Shown one piece after another: positions 32,364-40,636 of a DNA stretch of 64,000 nucleotides; position 1 is the first letter of the stretch; each line of letters begins with the position of its first letter. The notes below the pieces were generated by a model. That model was not told the DNA's origin and did not search any database. It saw only the letters and a program-made list of their open reading frames with translations. This DNA is from Arthrobacter sp. StoSoilB19 (GTDB taxonomy: Bacteria; Actinomycetota; Actinomycetes; Actinomycetales; Micrococcaceae). The translations under genes were made by a program, and so were the position numbers. The stretch covers positions 4,278,001 to 4,342,000 of the forward strand of contig NZ_AP024650.1 of NCBI RefSeq assembly GCF_019977275.1, written 5' to 3'.

Positions 32364-32954
32364 TTACGGCTTCCCTGCGCCGGCACGGGCATCGTGCCGC
32401 AGCGTCAGGCCGGAAAGCACCCACAGGACGCCGGAAATAATGGCGCCTCCACCGGCCACGCCCAGCAGGGCATGGGCACCGAGACTGATGAAGAACGGCA
32501 GGAGCACCGCGGTTCCAATCCCGATGACGCCGGAAGCAATCCAGTCGCGGGCAAGAACATGGCGGCCCCTGTGCTGCAGGCCGCAGGCAAGCTCCAGGAT
32601 GCCGGCTGCGCCCAGGCCCAGGGCTGCGATCACCCCGAACAACAGGTCACTGTGCAGGAGGAGCACGGCAAAGCCTGCGCCGGCCAGGACCGCGCCGGCG
32701 GCGGACAGCAGCTTTCCGGCCGCCGAGTTCTGCGCGAATCCGGCTGCGGGGACGGTCCGCAGGGAAACCACACCGGCGGCCAGGAGGTAGAGTCCCCCGG
32801 CCCAGCCCATGACCTCCACAGACGGTGACGTCCAGAAGACCGTCACGGCGCCAAACACCAGGGCAGCGGCCGCACGGAGCAGGACCGGCTTCCAGAGGTC
32901 GTGGCGGGCGGTGGTTCCGGGAGCAGCACCGGCGGGGGTGGATGGTTGTGTCAC
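32364..32954 (-). CDS. HdeD/DUF308-like membrane protein
   Basis: This 196-aa protein has about six hydrophobic segments in short hairpins, the arrangement of the DUF308/HdeD family (unknown role, acid or stress resistance in some members). The call is by topology only. GTG 32954 has no ribosome site but lies exactly six bases after a TAAACT hexamer, so a leaderless transcript is likely. It may be co-transcribed with 31887-32264. Confidence 0.55.
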   Translation of the reverse strand: MTQPSTPAGAAPGTTARHDLWKPVLLRAAAALVFGAVTVFWTSPSVEVMGWAGGLYLLAAGVVSLRTVPAAGFAQNSAAGKLLSAAGAVLAGAGFAVLLLHSDLLFGVIAALGLGAAGILELACGLQHRGRHVLARDWIASGVIGIGTAVLLPFFISLGAHALLGVAGGGAIISGVLWVLSGLTLRHDARAGAGKP

Positions 32955-32960
32955 CGGTCC

Positions 32961-32989
32961 AGTTTAGTGGGGGCAGCTGGAAGGTCTAA
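32961..32989 (-). promoter_or_regulatory. Promoter for a leaderless transcript
   Basis: On the minus strand, TTAGAC (32989-32984) and TAAACT (32966-32961) are spaced by 17 bp. The expected start point falls on the GTG at 32954. Confidence 0.5.
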
Positions 32990-32999
32990 CCGGGCCGCG

Positions 33000-34352
33000 T
33001 CAGGCAGAGCCCAGCACCATCCAGCGGTCGGACCGGGCACGCAGGCCCAGCGTCACGGCGCGCGCCGCCATATACCCCAGCGCGAAGGCAACCCAAAGCC
33101 ATGCGAGCCCGGTGGTGCCGGTGGCACCGGACCAGGCAACCGCTGCCAGCAGCGGCACGTAGACGGCAAGGTTCACCAGCCCCGCCAGCGCGAGGTTCCG
33201 CGCGTCCCCTGCGCCGATCAGCACACCGTCCAGGACAAAGACATAGCCGGCGATCGGCTGCCCGGCCGCCAGGATCCAGAGGGCAGCGGTGAGTGCCTGC
33301 TGCACTTGGGGGTCCGTGGTGAACAGAGCCCCGGCCGAGGGTGCTGCCGCTGCCAGCAGCAGGCCCGTCACCACGCCGAACCCCGCGCCCCAGCGGATCA
33401 TCGTTCCGGTCAGCAGCCGGGCCCTGGCGGCATGGGACGCGCCGAGCTCCTTGCCAATGAGCGCCTGCGCCGCGATCGCCAGGGCATCCAGCGCGAACGC
33501 CAGGAAGGAAAAAATGGTCATGGCCAGCTGGTGGGCGGCAAGGTTGACCTCCCCCTGGGCCGTCACCACCAGCACCGTGGCCAGGATTGCGGCCCGGAGG
33601 CTGAGCGTGCGCAGCATCAGCCAGGATCCAACCCGCGTCATGCTGCGGATGCCGCGCCAGCTGGGGAGCAGGCTCACGCCCTGCCGCACTGCGCTGCGCC
33701 GCACCATCACCACATAGACAGCCGCCATGGCCCACTGGGCCAGGCTGGTGCCCACCGCGGAACCAGCCACAGACATGCCCAGCCCGTACACAAGCCACAG
33801 GTTCAGGACAATATTGACCCCGAAACCGGCCGTGGCCACCACCAGCGGGGTGCGGGTGTCCTGCAGTCCGCGGAGAACACCGGTGCCGGCGAAGATCAAG
33901 AGCATTGCCACCAGGCCCGGCATGGACCAGCGGAAGTAATCGACCGCAAAGGTCCGGACGCTGCCCTGGGCCCCCATCAGGTCAATCAGCGGTTCGGCCG
34001 CCGCGAAGCCTGCCACGGCGAGGACCACGCCGAGGAGCAATGCCAGCCACACGCCGTCGCGCCCTGCCGCAAGGGCCTTGCCCAACTGCCCGTCACCAAT
34101 GGCGCGGGCCACGGCGGGCGTGGTGGAGTAGGCCAGGAAGACCATGAGTCCGACGGCGGTCTGGAGCACCGCAGATGCCAGCCCCACTCCCGCGAGCTGC
34201 GCAACACCAAGATGTCCCACAATGGCGGAGTCCGCCAGCAGGAAGAGGGGCTCAGCCACCAGCGCGCCAAAGGCAGGGACAGCAAGGCGGAGTATCTCCC
34301 GGGCATGGCCTTGGCGGCCGGCCACGGCGGAGGGGGCGGGTTGTTGGGGCAC
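33000..34352 (-). CDS. MATE-family efflux transporter (DinF-like)
   Basis: This 450-aa, 12-TM multidrug and toxic compound extrusion protein has the N-half ILRLAVPAFGALVAEPLFLLADSAIVGHLG and the repeated C-half motif (SLRAAILATVLVVTAQGEVNLAAHQ), characteristic of the DinF branch. It probably exports cationic drugs or metabolites with Na+ or H+. GTG 34352 lies six bases after TAAGCT with no Shine-Dalgarno, another likely leaderless start. It is divergent from the DoxX gene. Confidence 0.88.
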   Translation of the reverse strand: MPQQPAPSAVAGRQGHAREILRLAVPAFGALVAEPLFLLADSAIVGHLGVAQLAGVGLASAVLQTAVGLMVFLAYSTTPAVARAIGDGQLGKALAAGRDGVWLALLLGVVLAVAGFAAAEPLIDLMGAQGSVRTFAVDYFRWSMPGLVAMLLIFAGTGVLRGLQDTRTPLVVATAGFGVNIVLNLWLVYGLGMSVAGSAVGTSLAQWAMAAVYVVMVRRSAVRQGVSLLPSWRGIRSMTRVGSWLMLRTLSLRAAILATVLVVTAQGEVNLAAHQLAMTIFSFLAFALDALAIAAQALIGKELGASHAARARLLTGTMIRWGAGFGVVTGLLLAAAAPSAGALFTTDPQVQQALTAALWILAAGQPIAGYVFVLDGVLIGAGDARNLALAGLVNLAVYVPLLAAVAWSGATGTTGLAWLWVAFALGYMAARAVTLGLRARSDRWMVLGSA

Positions 34353-34461
34353 GCTGCCAGCTTAACCGCGGCCGCCGACAACACGCTCCGGAGATGAGAA
34401 AGCCCACAGTCCCCCAAAGAATAGTTGACACTTCAACCATTGGTCGGCAAGAGTGGTATCC

Positions 34462-34896
34462 ATGAACCAGTTACGACTCACCACCACCGCCCTCACCGCC
34501 CTGCGCATCGTCCTTGGCTTCCTCTTCGCAGCCCACGGATGGCAGAAGTTCAACGAATGGACCATCGCCGGCACCCAGGCATCCTTCGCCAAAATGGGGG
34601 TTCCGGCAGCCGGGCTCGTGGCACCCGCCGTCGCCGTCCTGGAACTGGCGGGCGGCGTTGCCCTGATCCTGGGGATCCTCACCCGAGTGGTGGCCGCCCT
34701 CCTCGCCCTGGACATGCTGGGCGCCCTTTTCCTGGTGCACGCTCCCGCCGGCATCTTTGCCGCAAACGGCGGCTACGAACTCGTCCTGCTCCTGGCCGCC
34801 GCGGCATTCGCGCTGGCGCTCACGGGCGCCGGCCGGCTTTCCCTGGACCGCGCGCTCTTCGGGCGCAGCAACTCGCGGCTGGCCGCCCTCGCCTAG
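34462..34896 (+). CDS. DoxX-family membrane protein
   Basis: This 144-aa protein has four transmembrane helices and the DoxX/SURF4-like features ALRIVLGFLFAAHGWQKFNEW and VLELAGGVALILG. DoxX proteins take part in redox homeostasis, in some cases with SodA. ATG 34462 is preferred over 34453 (MVS). The Shine-Dalgarno is weak. The gene is followed by an inverted repeat terminator and stands alone. Confidence 0.85.
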   Translation: MNQLRLTTTALTALRIVLGFLFAAHGWQKFNEWTIAGTQASFAKMGVPAAGLVAPAVAVLELAGGVALILGILTRVVAALLALDMLGALFLVHAPAGIFAANGGYELVLLLAAAAFALALTGAGRLSLDRALFGRSNSRLAALA

Positions 34897-34917
34897 GATC
34901 ACTTGTCCCACCGGGTG

Positions 34918-34961
34918 CGACGGCGGCAGGTCACCCAAGGTGGCCGGCCGCCGTCGGGCTT
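34918..34961 (+). terminator. Terminator after DoxX gene
   Basis: CGACGGCGGC (34918-34927) pairs with GCCGCCGTCG (34947-34956), followed by GGCTTTAAT. The loop is 19 nt, so it is weaker than others here. Confidence 0.55.
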
Positions 34962-35038
34962 TAATCGCGGCACTCCCGCCGGGAAGTTTGTTTCAGGCCC
35001 AACCGGCCAGTAACCGTGGCCCTCAGTAAGATCGCAGC

Positions 35039-36049
35039 ATGACTGAGACCGGCCGCGCCAACTCCGTGACCCTCCGCTTCCTCGCTGCCCCCACCGACGT
35101 GGGGCACAGCGGCTCCGTGGACGCAGGCACGGTGCTTGAGTGGGTGGACAAAGCCGCCTATGCCGCGGCAGTGGGATGGGCCAAGTCCTACTGCGTCACC
35201 GCGTACGTGGGAAACATCCACTTCGCCGATCCCGTCAACAGCGGCGACATGGTGGAGGTGGAAGCGACCATCGTCTACACCGGCCGGTCCTCAATGCACA
35301 TCCATACCGTGGTTTCCTCGGGTGACCCCAAAGGCGGCCCTGCCACCATGCGCAGCCAGTGCATGGTGATCTTCGTTGCTGTCGGCCCGGACGGCAGGCC
35401 CATCCCGGTGCAGCAGTTCGAACCCCAAACCCCGGCCGAGATCGAGCAACGGGACCACGCGCTGGCCAGGATCAAGGTCCGCGAGCAGATCGTGGAAGCC
35501 ATGAACCGGCAGGAATATACCGACGCCGGTACGGCCGAGCGGGTGACGCTGCGGTTCATGGCCGCCCCCACGGACGTGAACTGGGGCGGCAAGGTCCACG
35601 GCGGCATTGTCATGAAGTGGATCGACGAGGCCGCTTACGTGTGCGCTTCCCGTTACTGCGGCAGGGATACCGTGGCTGTCTTCTCCGGCGGCGTGCGCTT
35701 CTACCGGCCGCTGCTGATTGGCCATGTTGTGGAGGTTGAGGCCCGGCTGGTTTACACCGGGACCAAGGGAATGCACATCGCCGTCCATGTCCGTTCGGGC
35801 GATCCGAAAGGCCGTGAACTGGCCCTCACCACATACTGCCTCACCGTGATGGTGGCGCGCGACGACGAGGGCAACTCCGTGCCCGTCCCCGCCTGGGTGC
35901 CGGTCAGCGAGGAGGACAAGCGGCTCCACGCCCACGCCCGCGAACTCCTGGAGATCCGGGGAACAGCGCCCGGCAACCGCCTGCCGAACCACCTGCTGGC
36001 CGCCGCAGGGCCTGCCGGCGGGGGAACCGGCGCCCGCCGGGATACTTAG
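35039..36049 (+). CDS. Acyl-CoA thioesterase, two hotdog domains
   Basis: This 336-aa protein consists of two tandem hotdog (4HBT/BFIT-type) domains, about 8-150 and 165-300. Each has the pattern VTLRF(L/M)AAPTDV, then V(D/I)xAAY, then a GRSSMHIH or GTKGMHIA strand. It hydrolyses acyl-CoA, with chain length unknown. No ribosome site is seen; TAAGAT lies exactly six bases before ATG 35039, again the leaderless pattern. Its stop overlaps the dnaB stop on the opposite strand (36046-36049). Confidence 0.88.
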   Translation: MTETGRANSVTLRFLAAPTDVGHSGSVDAGTVLEWVDKAAYAAAVGWAKSYCVTAYVGNIHFADPVNSGDMVEVEATIVYTGRSSMHIHTVVSSGDPKGGPATMRSQCMVIFVAVGPDGRPIPVQQFEPQTPAEIEQRDHALARIKVREQIVEAMNRQEYTDAGTAERVTLRFMAAPTDVNWGGKVHGGIVMKWIDEAAYVCASRYCGRDTVAVFSGGVRFYRPLLIGHVVEVEARLVYTGTKGMHIAVHVRSGDPKGRELALTTYCLTVMVARDDEGNSVPVPAWVPVSEEDKRLHAHARELLEIRGTAPGNRLPNHLLAAAGPAGGGTGARRDT

Positions 36050-37425
36050 AAGCCGCCGCCGGTATCGCCGGCCATGTTGGCGAAGCGGGAGTAGTGGCCC
36101 TGGAAGGCCACCACAATGTCCTTGGTGGGACCGTTACGGTGTTTGGCCACAAGGATGTCCGCTTCTCCGGCACGGGGTGATTCCTTGTCGTAGACGTCCT
36201 CGCGGTGAAGCAGGATCACCATGTCCGCGTCCTGCTCGATGGAGCCGGACTCGCGGAGGTCGGACACCATGGGCCGCTTGTCCTGCCGCTGTTCCGATCC
36301 ACGGTTCAGCTGGGACAGCGCGATCACGGGGACCTGGAGTTCCTTGGCCAGGAGCTTGAGCGCACGCGAAAACTCGGAGACTTCCTGCTGGCGGGACTCC
36401 ACCTTCTTTCCCGAGCTCATGAGCTGCAGGTAGTCCAGGATGACCAGCTTGAGGTCGTGCTGCTGCTTCAGGCGGCGGCATTTGGCCCGGATTTCCATCA
36501 GGGACATGTTGGGGCTGTCATCAATGAACAGCGGTGCATCATTCATCCGGCCCATGGTGGTGGCGATCTTGGACCACTGTTCGTCCTTGATGGTGCCCTT
36601 GCGGAGGTCCTGGAGACCAATGGTGGCCTCGGCAGACAGCAGGCGCATGGCGATCTCATTCCGGCCCATTTCCAGCGAAAACATGACGGTGGCGAGGTTG
36701 TTCTTGATGGCTGCGGAACGGGCGAAGTCCAGTGCGAACGTCGACTTACCGACGGCCGGGCGGGCGGCGATGACGATCATCTGCCCCGGGTGGAGCCCGT
36801 GGGTCAGCTCGTCGAGCTCATAGAACCCGGTGGGCACACCCGTCATGCCCTCTCCACGGTGGCCGGACGCCTCGATTTCGTCCACCGTGGACTCCATCAC
36901 GTCCTTCAGTACCACGTAGTCCTCCGCGGTGCGGCGCTCCGCTACCGCGTAAACCTCCGCCTGCGCCTGGTTGACCAGGTCCTCCACCTCGCCGTCCGAC
37001 CCGTACCCCAGCTGGACGATCTTGGTTCCGGCGTTCACCAGCCGGCGGAGCACTGCCCGTTCGGCCACGATCTCGGCGTAGTAGCCCGCGTTGGCTGCCG
37101 TGGGAACGGTCTGGATCAGTTCGTGCAGGTAGGCAGGGCCGCCGATCCTGTTGATCTCGGCGCGCTTGGTCAGCTCATCGGAGACGGTGACGGCATCGGC
37201 GGGCTCCCCCCGGCCGTAGAGGTCAATGATGGCCTCGTAGATGGTCTCGTGCGCGGGACGGTAGAAATCCTGCCCGCGGAGGATCTCAACGACATCTGCG
37301 ATGGCATCCTTGGACAGCATCATGCCGCCCAGGACCGACTGTTCGGCCGCGATGTCCTGGGGAGGTTTCCGGCTGGCGTCCGATCCACGGGTTGTCTCGA
37401 CAGGGTCCAGATGCGCGATTGACAA
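36046..37425 (-). CDS. dnaB: Replicative DNA helicase
   Basis: This 459-aa hexameric helicase unwinds DNA at the fork. The N-terminal DnaB domain spans about 20-125 (PPQDIAAEQSVLGGMMLSKDAI). The RecA-like C-terminal domain has Walker A ARPAVGKST, Walker B LVILDYLQLM, and the motif around SQLNRGSEQRQDKRP. There is no intein, unlike many mycobacterial and other actinobacterial DnaB proteins. TTG 37425 is chosen because TGAGGA lies about 10 nt upstream and the ATG alternatives would lose conserved sequence or lack a ribosome site. The long divergent region upstream carries many DnaA-box-like sites. Confidence 0.95.
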   Translation of the reverse strand: MSIAHLDPVETTRGSDASRKPPQDIAAEQSVLGGMMLSKDAIADVVEILRGQDFYRPAHETIYEAIIDLYGRGEPADAVTVSDELTKRAEINRIGGPAYLHELIQTVPTAANAGYYAEIVAERAVLRRLVNAGTKIVQLGYGSDGEVEDLVNQAQAEVYAVAERRTAEDYVVLKDVMESTVDEIEASGHRGEGMTGVPTGFYELDELTHGLHPGQMIVIAARPAVGKSTFALDFARSAAIKNNLATVMFSLEMGRNEIAMRLLSAEATIGLQDLRKGTIKDEQWSKIATTMGRMNDAPLFIDDSPNMSLMEIRAKCRRLKQQHDLKLVILDYLQLMSSGKKVESRQQEVSEFSRALKLLAKELQVPVIALSQLNRGSEQRQDKRPMVSDLRESGSIEQDADMVILLHREDVYDKESPRAGEADILVAKHRNGPTKDIVVAFQGHYSRFANMAGDTGGGF

Positions 37426-37575
37426 AGCTGCCGTCCTCAATTTATGCCCGGCCTGGCGGCCCGGCGATCCATCCTGTTCGCGGCACCCGGTAACCGGCTC
37501 CGCCACCTGCCCAGGTCTACCCGCTGGCCCTGACAATCAAGCGCCGGCGGCTCCGGATGCCCGGCTCCGCAGGAG

Positions 37576-38042
37576 TTATCCCCACTATCCACAGCTTTTC
37601 CACAGAGACCTGCAGGAGGCCGTCCGCCGGGCTGAAAACCGGTGCAGGCATACCCTGTTTTGACCGCGGAGAACAGGTACCCCGCTACGCTAACCGCCCT
37701 GGCGCCAGCCGCAAAGCCAGCATGCCGCAGGGGCTGTGGATAACCTGTGCAGTACCGGGCATACCTTGTGCACAGTCTGTGGGGAACACTGTGGATATCA
37801 AAGTTTTTTGTCGCCGCTTCCGCCTCTGACCTGCGGAAACACTTGGGACAGCATGTGGAGTAAATATTTCTTCCAAGGAATTTCATCCACAGGCCATTGT
37901 TGGCACCACTCGCGGAAAGCGGAGGTAAGGCCGGGCCGGGAGCACTTCGATCGGCGCTGTGGCACTACTCATATTCCCGTCAGGGAGTTTGACCCACACC
38001 AGCGGGGCGCTGTATGCGAAGCAGTGAATATGCTGTGGATAA
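37576..38042. promoter_or_regulatory. Cluster of DnaA-box-like sites in the dnaB upstream region
   Basis: Within the 642-bp non-coding region between dnaB and the gene at 38068 there are two perfect TTATCCACA boxes (minus strand, 37735-37743 and 38034-38042). Close variants lie at 37576 (TTATCCCCA), 37585 (CTATCCACA), 37596 (TTTTCCACA), 37766 (TTGTGCACA), 37790 (ATATCCACA, minus) and 37883 (TCATCCACA). More degenerate ones are at 37778 and 37854. A short AT-rich stretch (about 37858-37885) lies among them. It could control dnaB, titrate DnaA or be origin-like. No protein-coding gene is evident here. Confidence 0.65.
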
Positions 38043-38067
38043 CCACGATCTGGATTAAGCTCTAGGT

Positions 38068-38373
38068 ATGGGCGATCTACTGCTGGTGCTGTTGCCTGCG
38101 ATAGTTTTGGTGGCGCTCATCTGGGGCATTGCCACAGCCCTGCGGCCGCGTGGTGCGGGCACCTCTGAAGCCGAAAAATACCAGCACGAACTTGCCGTGC
38201 GGTCTGCCCGGCATTACGCAGCCCAGGTCGAGGCGGCCACCGCCGCCCGCGCCCGGCTGGAGGCGGCTACCCACCCAAGCCAAAACAGGCAGCAGCACAT
38301 CCAACAGCAGGAACACGGCTGGGCGGATGACCAGCAAAGCAATCGCACCTGGCGAGGGCCAGGAAGTACATAG
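38068..38373 (+). CDS. Small membrane-anchored hypothetical protein
   Basis: This 101-aa protein has one N-terminal transmembrane helix (LLLVLLPAIVLVALIWGIATAL) followed by a charged, Gln-rich helical tail (about 35-100). It is unrecognised. ATG 38068 sits six bases after TAAGCT, suggesting a leaderless mRNA, and the -35 region overlaps one perfect DnaA box (38034-38042). It precedes the L7/L12-like membrane protein gene by 14 bp and probably forms an operon with it. Confidence 0.65.
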   Translation: MGDLLLVLLPAIVLVALIWGIATALRPRGAGTSEAEKYQHELAVRSARHYAAQVEAATAARARLEAATHPSQNRQQHIQQQEHGWADDQQSNRTWRGPGST

Positions 38374-38387
38374 AACGGCTCGTGAAA

Positions 38388-38954
38388 ATGGAATCGCTTG
38401 TGGTCCCGGTCCTTATCCTGCTCGCCGTGGTTGCGGGAGTCACCGTGGCCTACCGCGCGGCCACCAGGCGGAGGGCCGCACATACTGCCTCCCAGTCCCA
38501 GCCCGCTGCCACCCCACAGGAGCTGGCCCGGGCTGCGGCAGACCGGCTGTCGGAAGACGAACACCGGCGGCTTTATGCCCTGATTGCCCAGGGCCAGGCC
38601 ATGGCTGCCATCAAGCTCTACTACGAAATCACGGGCGACGGGCTTCGGGCCTCCCGTGACGCCGTCGGGGCCCTGGCGGCCCATCCCCAGCCCTACCGGA
38701 GCCCCGAGTCGGCGCAGGCACCCGAGGCCGACGACGACGAGCCCCAGCGGTTTCCTTACCGCTACCGGGCGATCGCCAGCAAGGGCGACGTCACCCGCGA
38801 AGTGAGCAGCAACATGCTCAACGACGAGATCTATGGCAGGATCCGCACCCTTGCCCGCAGTGGCGACACCGAAGCGGCAGCCACTGCACTGTCCAAGCAT
38901 TCTGATATCTCCATGAAGCAGGCCCGCGAGTTCATTGCGCTGCTGGACGACTGA
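38388..38954 (+). CDS. Membrane-anchored protein with ribosomal L7/L12 C-terminal-like repeats
   Basis: This 188-aa protein has a single N-terminal transmembrane helix (SLVVPVLILLAVVAGVTVAY) and a cytosolic part with two helical modules. The first, AMAAIKLYYEITGDGLRASRDAVGAL, matches the L7/L12 C-terminal pattern (AIKxxRExTGxGLxEAKxxV), and the second, EAAATALSKHSDISMKQAREFI, is a weaker copy. The start may be GTG 38382 or ATG 38388, and neither has a ribosome site. A strong terminator follows. Function is unknown; L7/L12-like modules suggest protein-protein interaction. Confidence 0.65.
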   Translation: MESLVVPVLILLAVVAGVTVAYRAATRRRAAHTASQSQPAATPQELARAAADRLSEDEHRRLYALIAQGQAMAAIKLYYEITGDGLRASRDAVGALAAHPQPYRSPESAQAPEADDDEPQRFPYRYRAIASKGDVTREVSSNMLNDEIYGRIRTLARSGDTEAAATALSKHSDISMKQAREFIALLDD

Positions 38955-38975
38955 CACCTGCCAATTGAAACGGCT

Positions 38976-39018
38976 GTACGGCCGGGCTCCCATTCCTGCG
39001 AATGGGTCCCGGCCGTAC
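38976..39018. terminator. Terminator between L7/L12-like gene and convergent secreted-protein gene
   Basis: An 18/19-bp inverted repeat (38976-38994 and 39001-39018, one bulge) has the loop CCTGCG. It is placed 21 bp after the stop and 54 bp before the end of the convergent gene, so it serves both. Confidence 0.85.
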
Positions 39019-39072
39019 TTGTCCTGTATGCCTTGCCTGGCTCAGGATGAAGATGGGCTGGCTGCCGCCCGC

Positions 39073-40374
39073 CTACCCGGCACCGCCGGTGGAATCGTAG
39101 TAGTGCCAGTACCGGCTTGTGGCATTCACGTCAGCGAGCACCAGCAGGCCGCTGTTGGCCGTGCCCCGCGCAACACTGTTGACGTTCTGCTTGGTCGACG
39201 TGACGTTATGGACGTACTGGTCGGCGTCAACGATGCGGGCCGTCTTGGTGGTGCTGAAGCTGATGTTGTCCAGGGACGTGGATTTCTCGTAGATGGCCCC
39301 GCCGGAACTCGTGCATACCCCGGCATTCGTTGTGCCACCCGGCTTCGGATAGGTAGCGAAGGTACGCAGCTTGCGCGCTGCCTCGTCGATCATGACGATC
39401 ACCCTGTTCGGGCACTCAGACACTGTCGCAATCGTGTGTGCAGACCATGTCGACGTAGACGTATTCAGTGCCAGCAACTGGATCAGCGGCTGGGACGCCG
39501 AGGTGTACGAGGTTTTGATTGCGGCAAAAACCTTGTCTGTTGAGGCATCCAGCCACTTCAGGTTCATGTGGTCGTCGCCGCTCCGCTGCCCCTTCACCGC
39601 CGCCACAGGAGTGGTCCAGGTGGTCTTCGACGCTCCGTCGACGTGGTAGCTCCAGTACATGCCGTCAGTGGAGTCCCCCACCTGCCTGCTCCACATCACA
39701 CCGATCTTGTTCCCGCTGAACGCGATGACCGCTGAGTTATCGTCCACGGACACATTGCTCAACGACGCCGGATGGGCAAACGGGGTGCCCCACGTGGCGC
39801 CGTCCGTGCCGGTGACGTTCATATAGATCCGATTGCCCTGCTGCCACGTGGCCCACACCCGGCCGGTTGAGTCCTTATCAATGGAGATGGTTTCAGTTTT
39901 TTGGTTGTTGATTTGGCTGGATCCCAGGCTCGTGTACGACTTGGTGCTCGAGTTGTAGCTGTACCGCCGCATAGTCGTGGGGAAGTTCGGTTCGGACGGC
40001 AGGCCGTCATTGACGAACCGGAAGCTCGCGACATACAGGGTCTTCCCGTCCCACAACACGTCATGGTGGGTGTTCGCCCGGGACTCCGTCACCACACCTG
40101 TACTCGTCCACGAACTTGTCGAGGCATTAAACCGGAAGATGCGGAAAGTGGAACTGCCGGCGTCCCAAAGGTTCCCCCACCAGGTCCCGTCGTTGAACCA
40201 CAGCGAATTCGTCTGCCGTTTGGTCCCGGTGGGCGTTGCCGTCCCGGAGTGGGACGGGCCCTGGACGCCTACATCACCGGTAGCGGCGGAGGCGGCCAAC
40301 GGCGCCACCAGACCACCAAGCACAAGCAGCAGCGCCGTCAGCAGTGCGGGAAACGCCAGTCGGCGTTGACGCAT
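39073..40374 (-). CDS. Secreted propeller-like protein of unknown function
   Basis: This 433-aa exported protein has a signal peptide (MRQRRLAFPALLTALLLVLGGLVAPLAASAA) and a Ser/Thr/Trp-rich mature part. It has recurring WxxWxx and SxDxx elements (SLWFNDGTWWGNLWDA, HHDVLWDGKTLYVASF, ISIDKDSTGRVWATWQ), suggestive of a beta-propeller related to sialidase/BNR folds. No catalytic signature was seen. ATG 40374 follows GAGGG. Lower GC and Ser/Thr richness differ from neighbours, so recent acquisition is possible. The 5' leader carries two perfect hairpins. Confidence 0.7.
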   Translation of the reverse strand: MRQRRLAFPALLTALLLVLGGLVAPLAASAATGDVGVQGPSHSGTATPTGTKRQTNSLWFNDGTWWGNLWDAGSSTFRIFRFNASTSSWTSTGVVTESRANTHHDVLWDGKTLYVASFRFVNDGLPSEPNFPTTMRRYSYNSSTKSYTSLGSSQINNQKTETISIDKDSTGRVWATWQQGNRIYMNVTGTDGATWGTPFAHPASLSNVSVDDNSAVIAFSGNKIGVMWSRQVGDSTDGMYWSYHVDGASKTTWTTPVAAVKGQRSGDDHMNLKWLDASTDKVFAAIKTSYTSASQPLIQLLALNTSTSTWSAHTIATVSECPNRVIVMIDEAARKLRTFATYPKPGGTTNAGVCTSSGGAIYEKSTSLDNISFSTTKTARIVDADQYVHNVTSTKQNVNSVARGTANSGLLVLADVNATSRYWHYYDSTGGAG

Positions 40375-40386
40375 GCGGCGGCCCTC

Positions 40387-40431
40387 GGGACCGGCAGGTC
40401 CCCATCTAAGAAAGGGCCGGGAAGCCCCGGC
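40387..40431 (-). promoter_or_regulatory. Two stem-loops in the leader of the secreted propeller gene
   Basis: GCCGGG-AAGC-CCCGGC (40416-40431) and GGGACC-GGCA-GGTCCC (40387-40402) lie between the presumed promoter and the ATG. They could mask the ribosome site or mark an unrecognised regulatory leader. No known riboswitch consensus was identified. The rest of 40432-40636 holds no gene. Confidence 0.4.
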
Positions 40432-40636
40432 ACCCCGATCATGCTCGTCCACGTTGGATATTGGATGGTCTCTCAACTTCACTCCCCGGTGTTGAATTAT
40501 CAGTCAACCCCCAGATTGCTCAGTGTTGGCGGTGGAAGGATCAATAGCAATCCCCGGACCGCCCCCTAAAACCCGCGGCCCGGGTCCCCTAACCCCGAAA
40601 CCACGGGGTCCGGCACCGGGGGCGGCCGCCCGTGTG

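Noticed and set aside
37426..38067. Chromosomal origin (oriC) itself
   Set aside because: DnaA boxes are numerous, but dnaA and dnaN are not adjacent. I therefore report only a DnaA-box cluster.
40381..40520. Known riboswitch in the leader of the secreted propeller gene
   Set aside because: Hairpins are present, but no consensus for cyclic dinucleotide, cobalamin, TPP or other common riboswitches was recognised.
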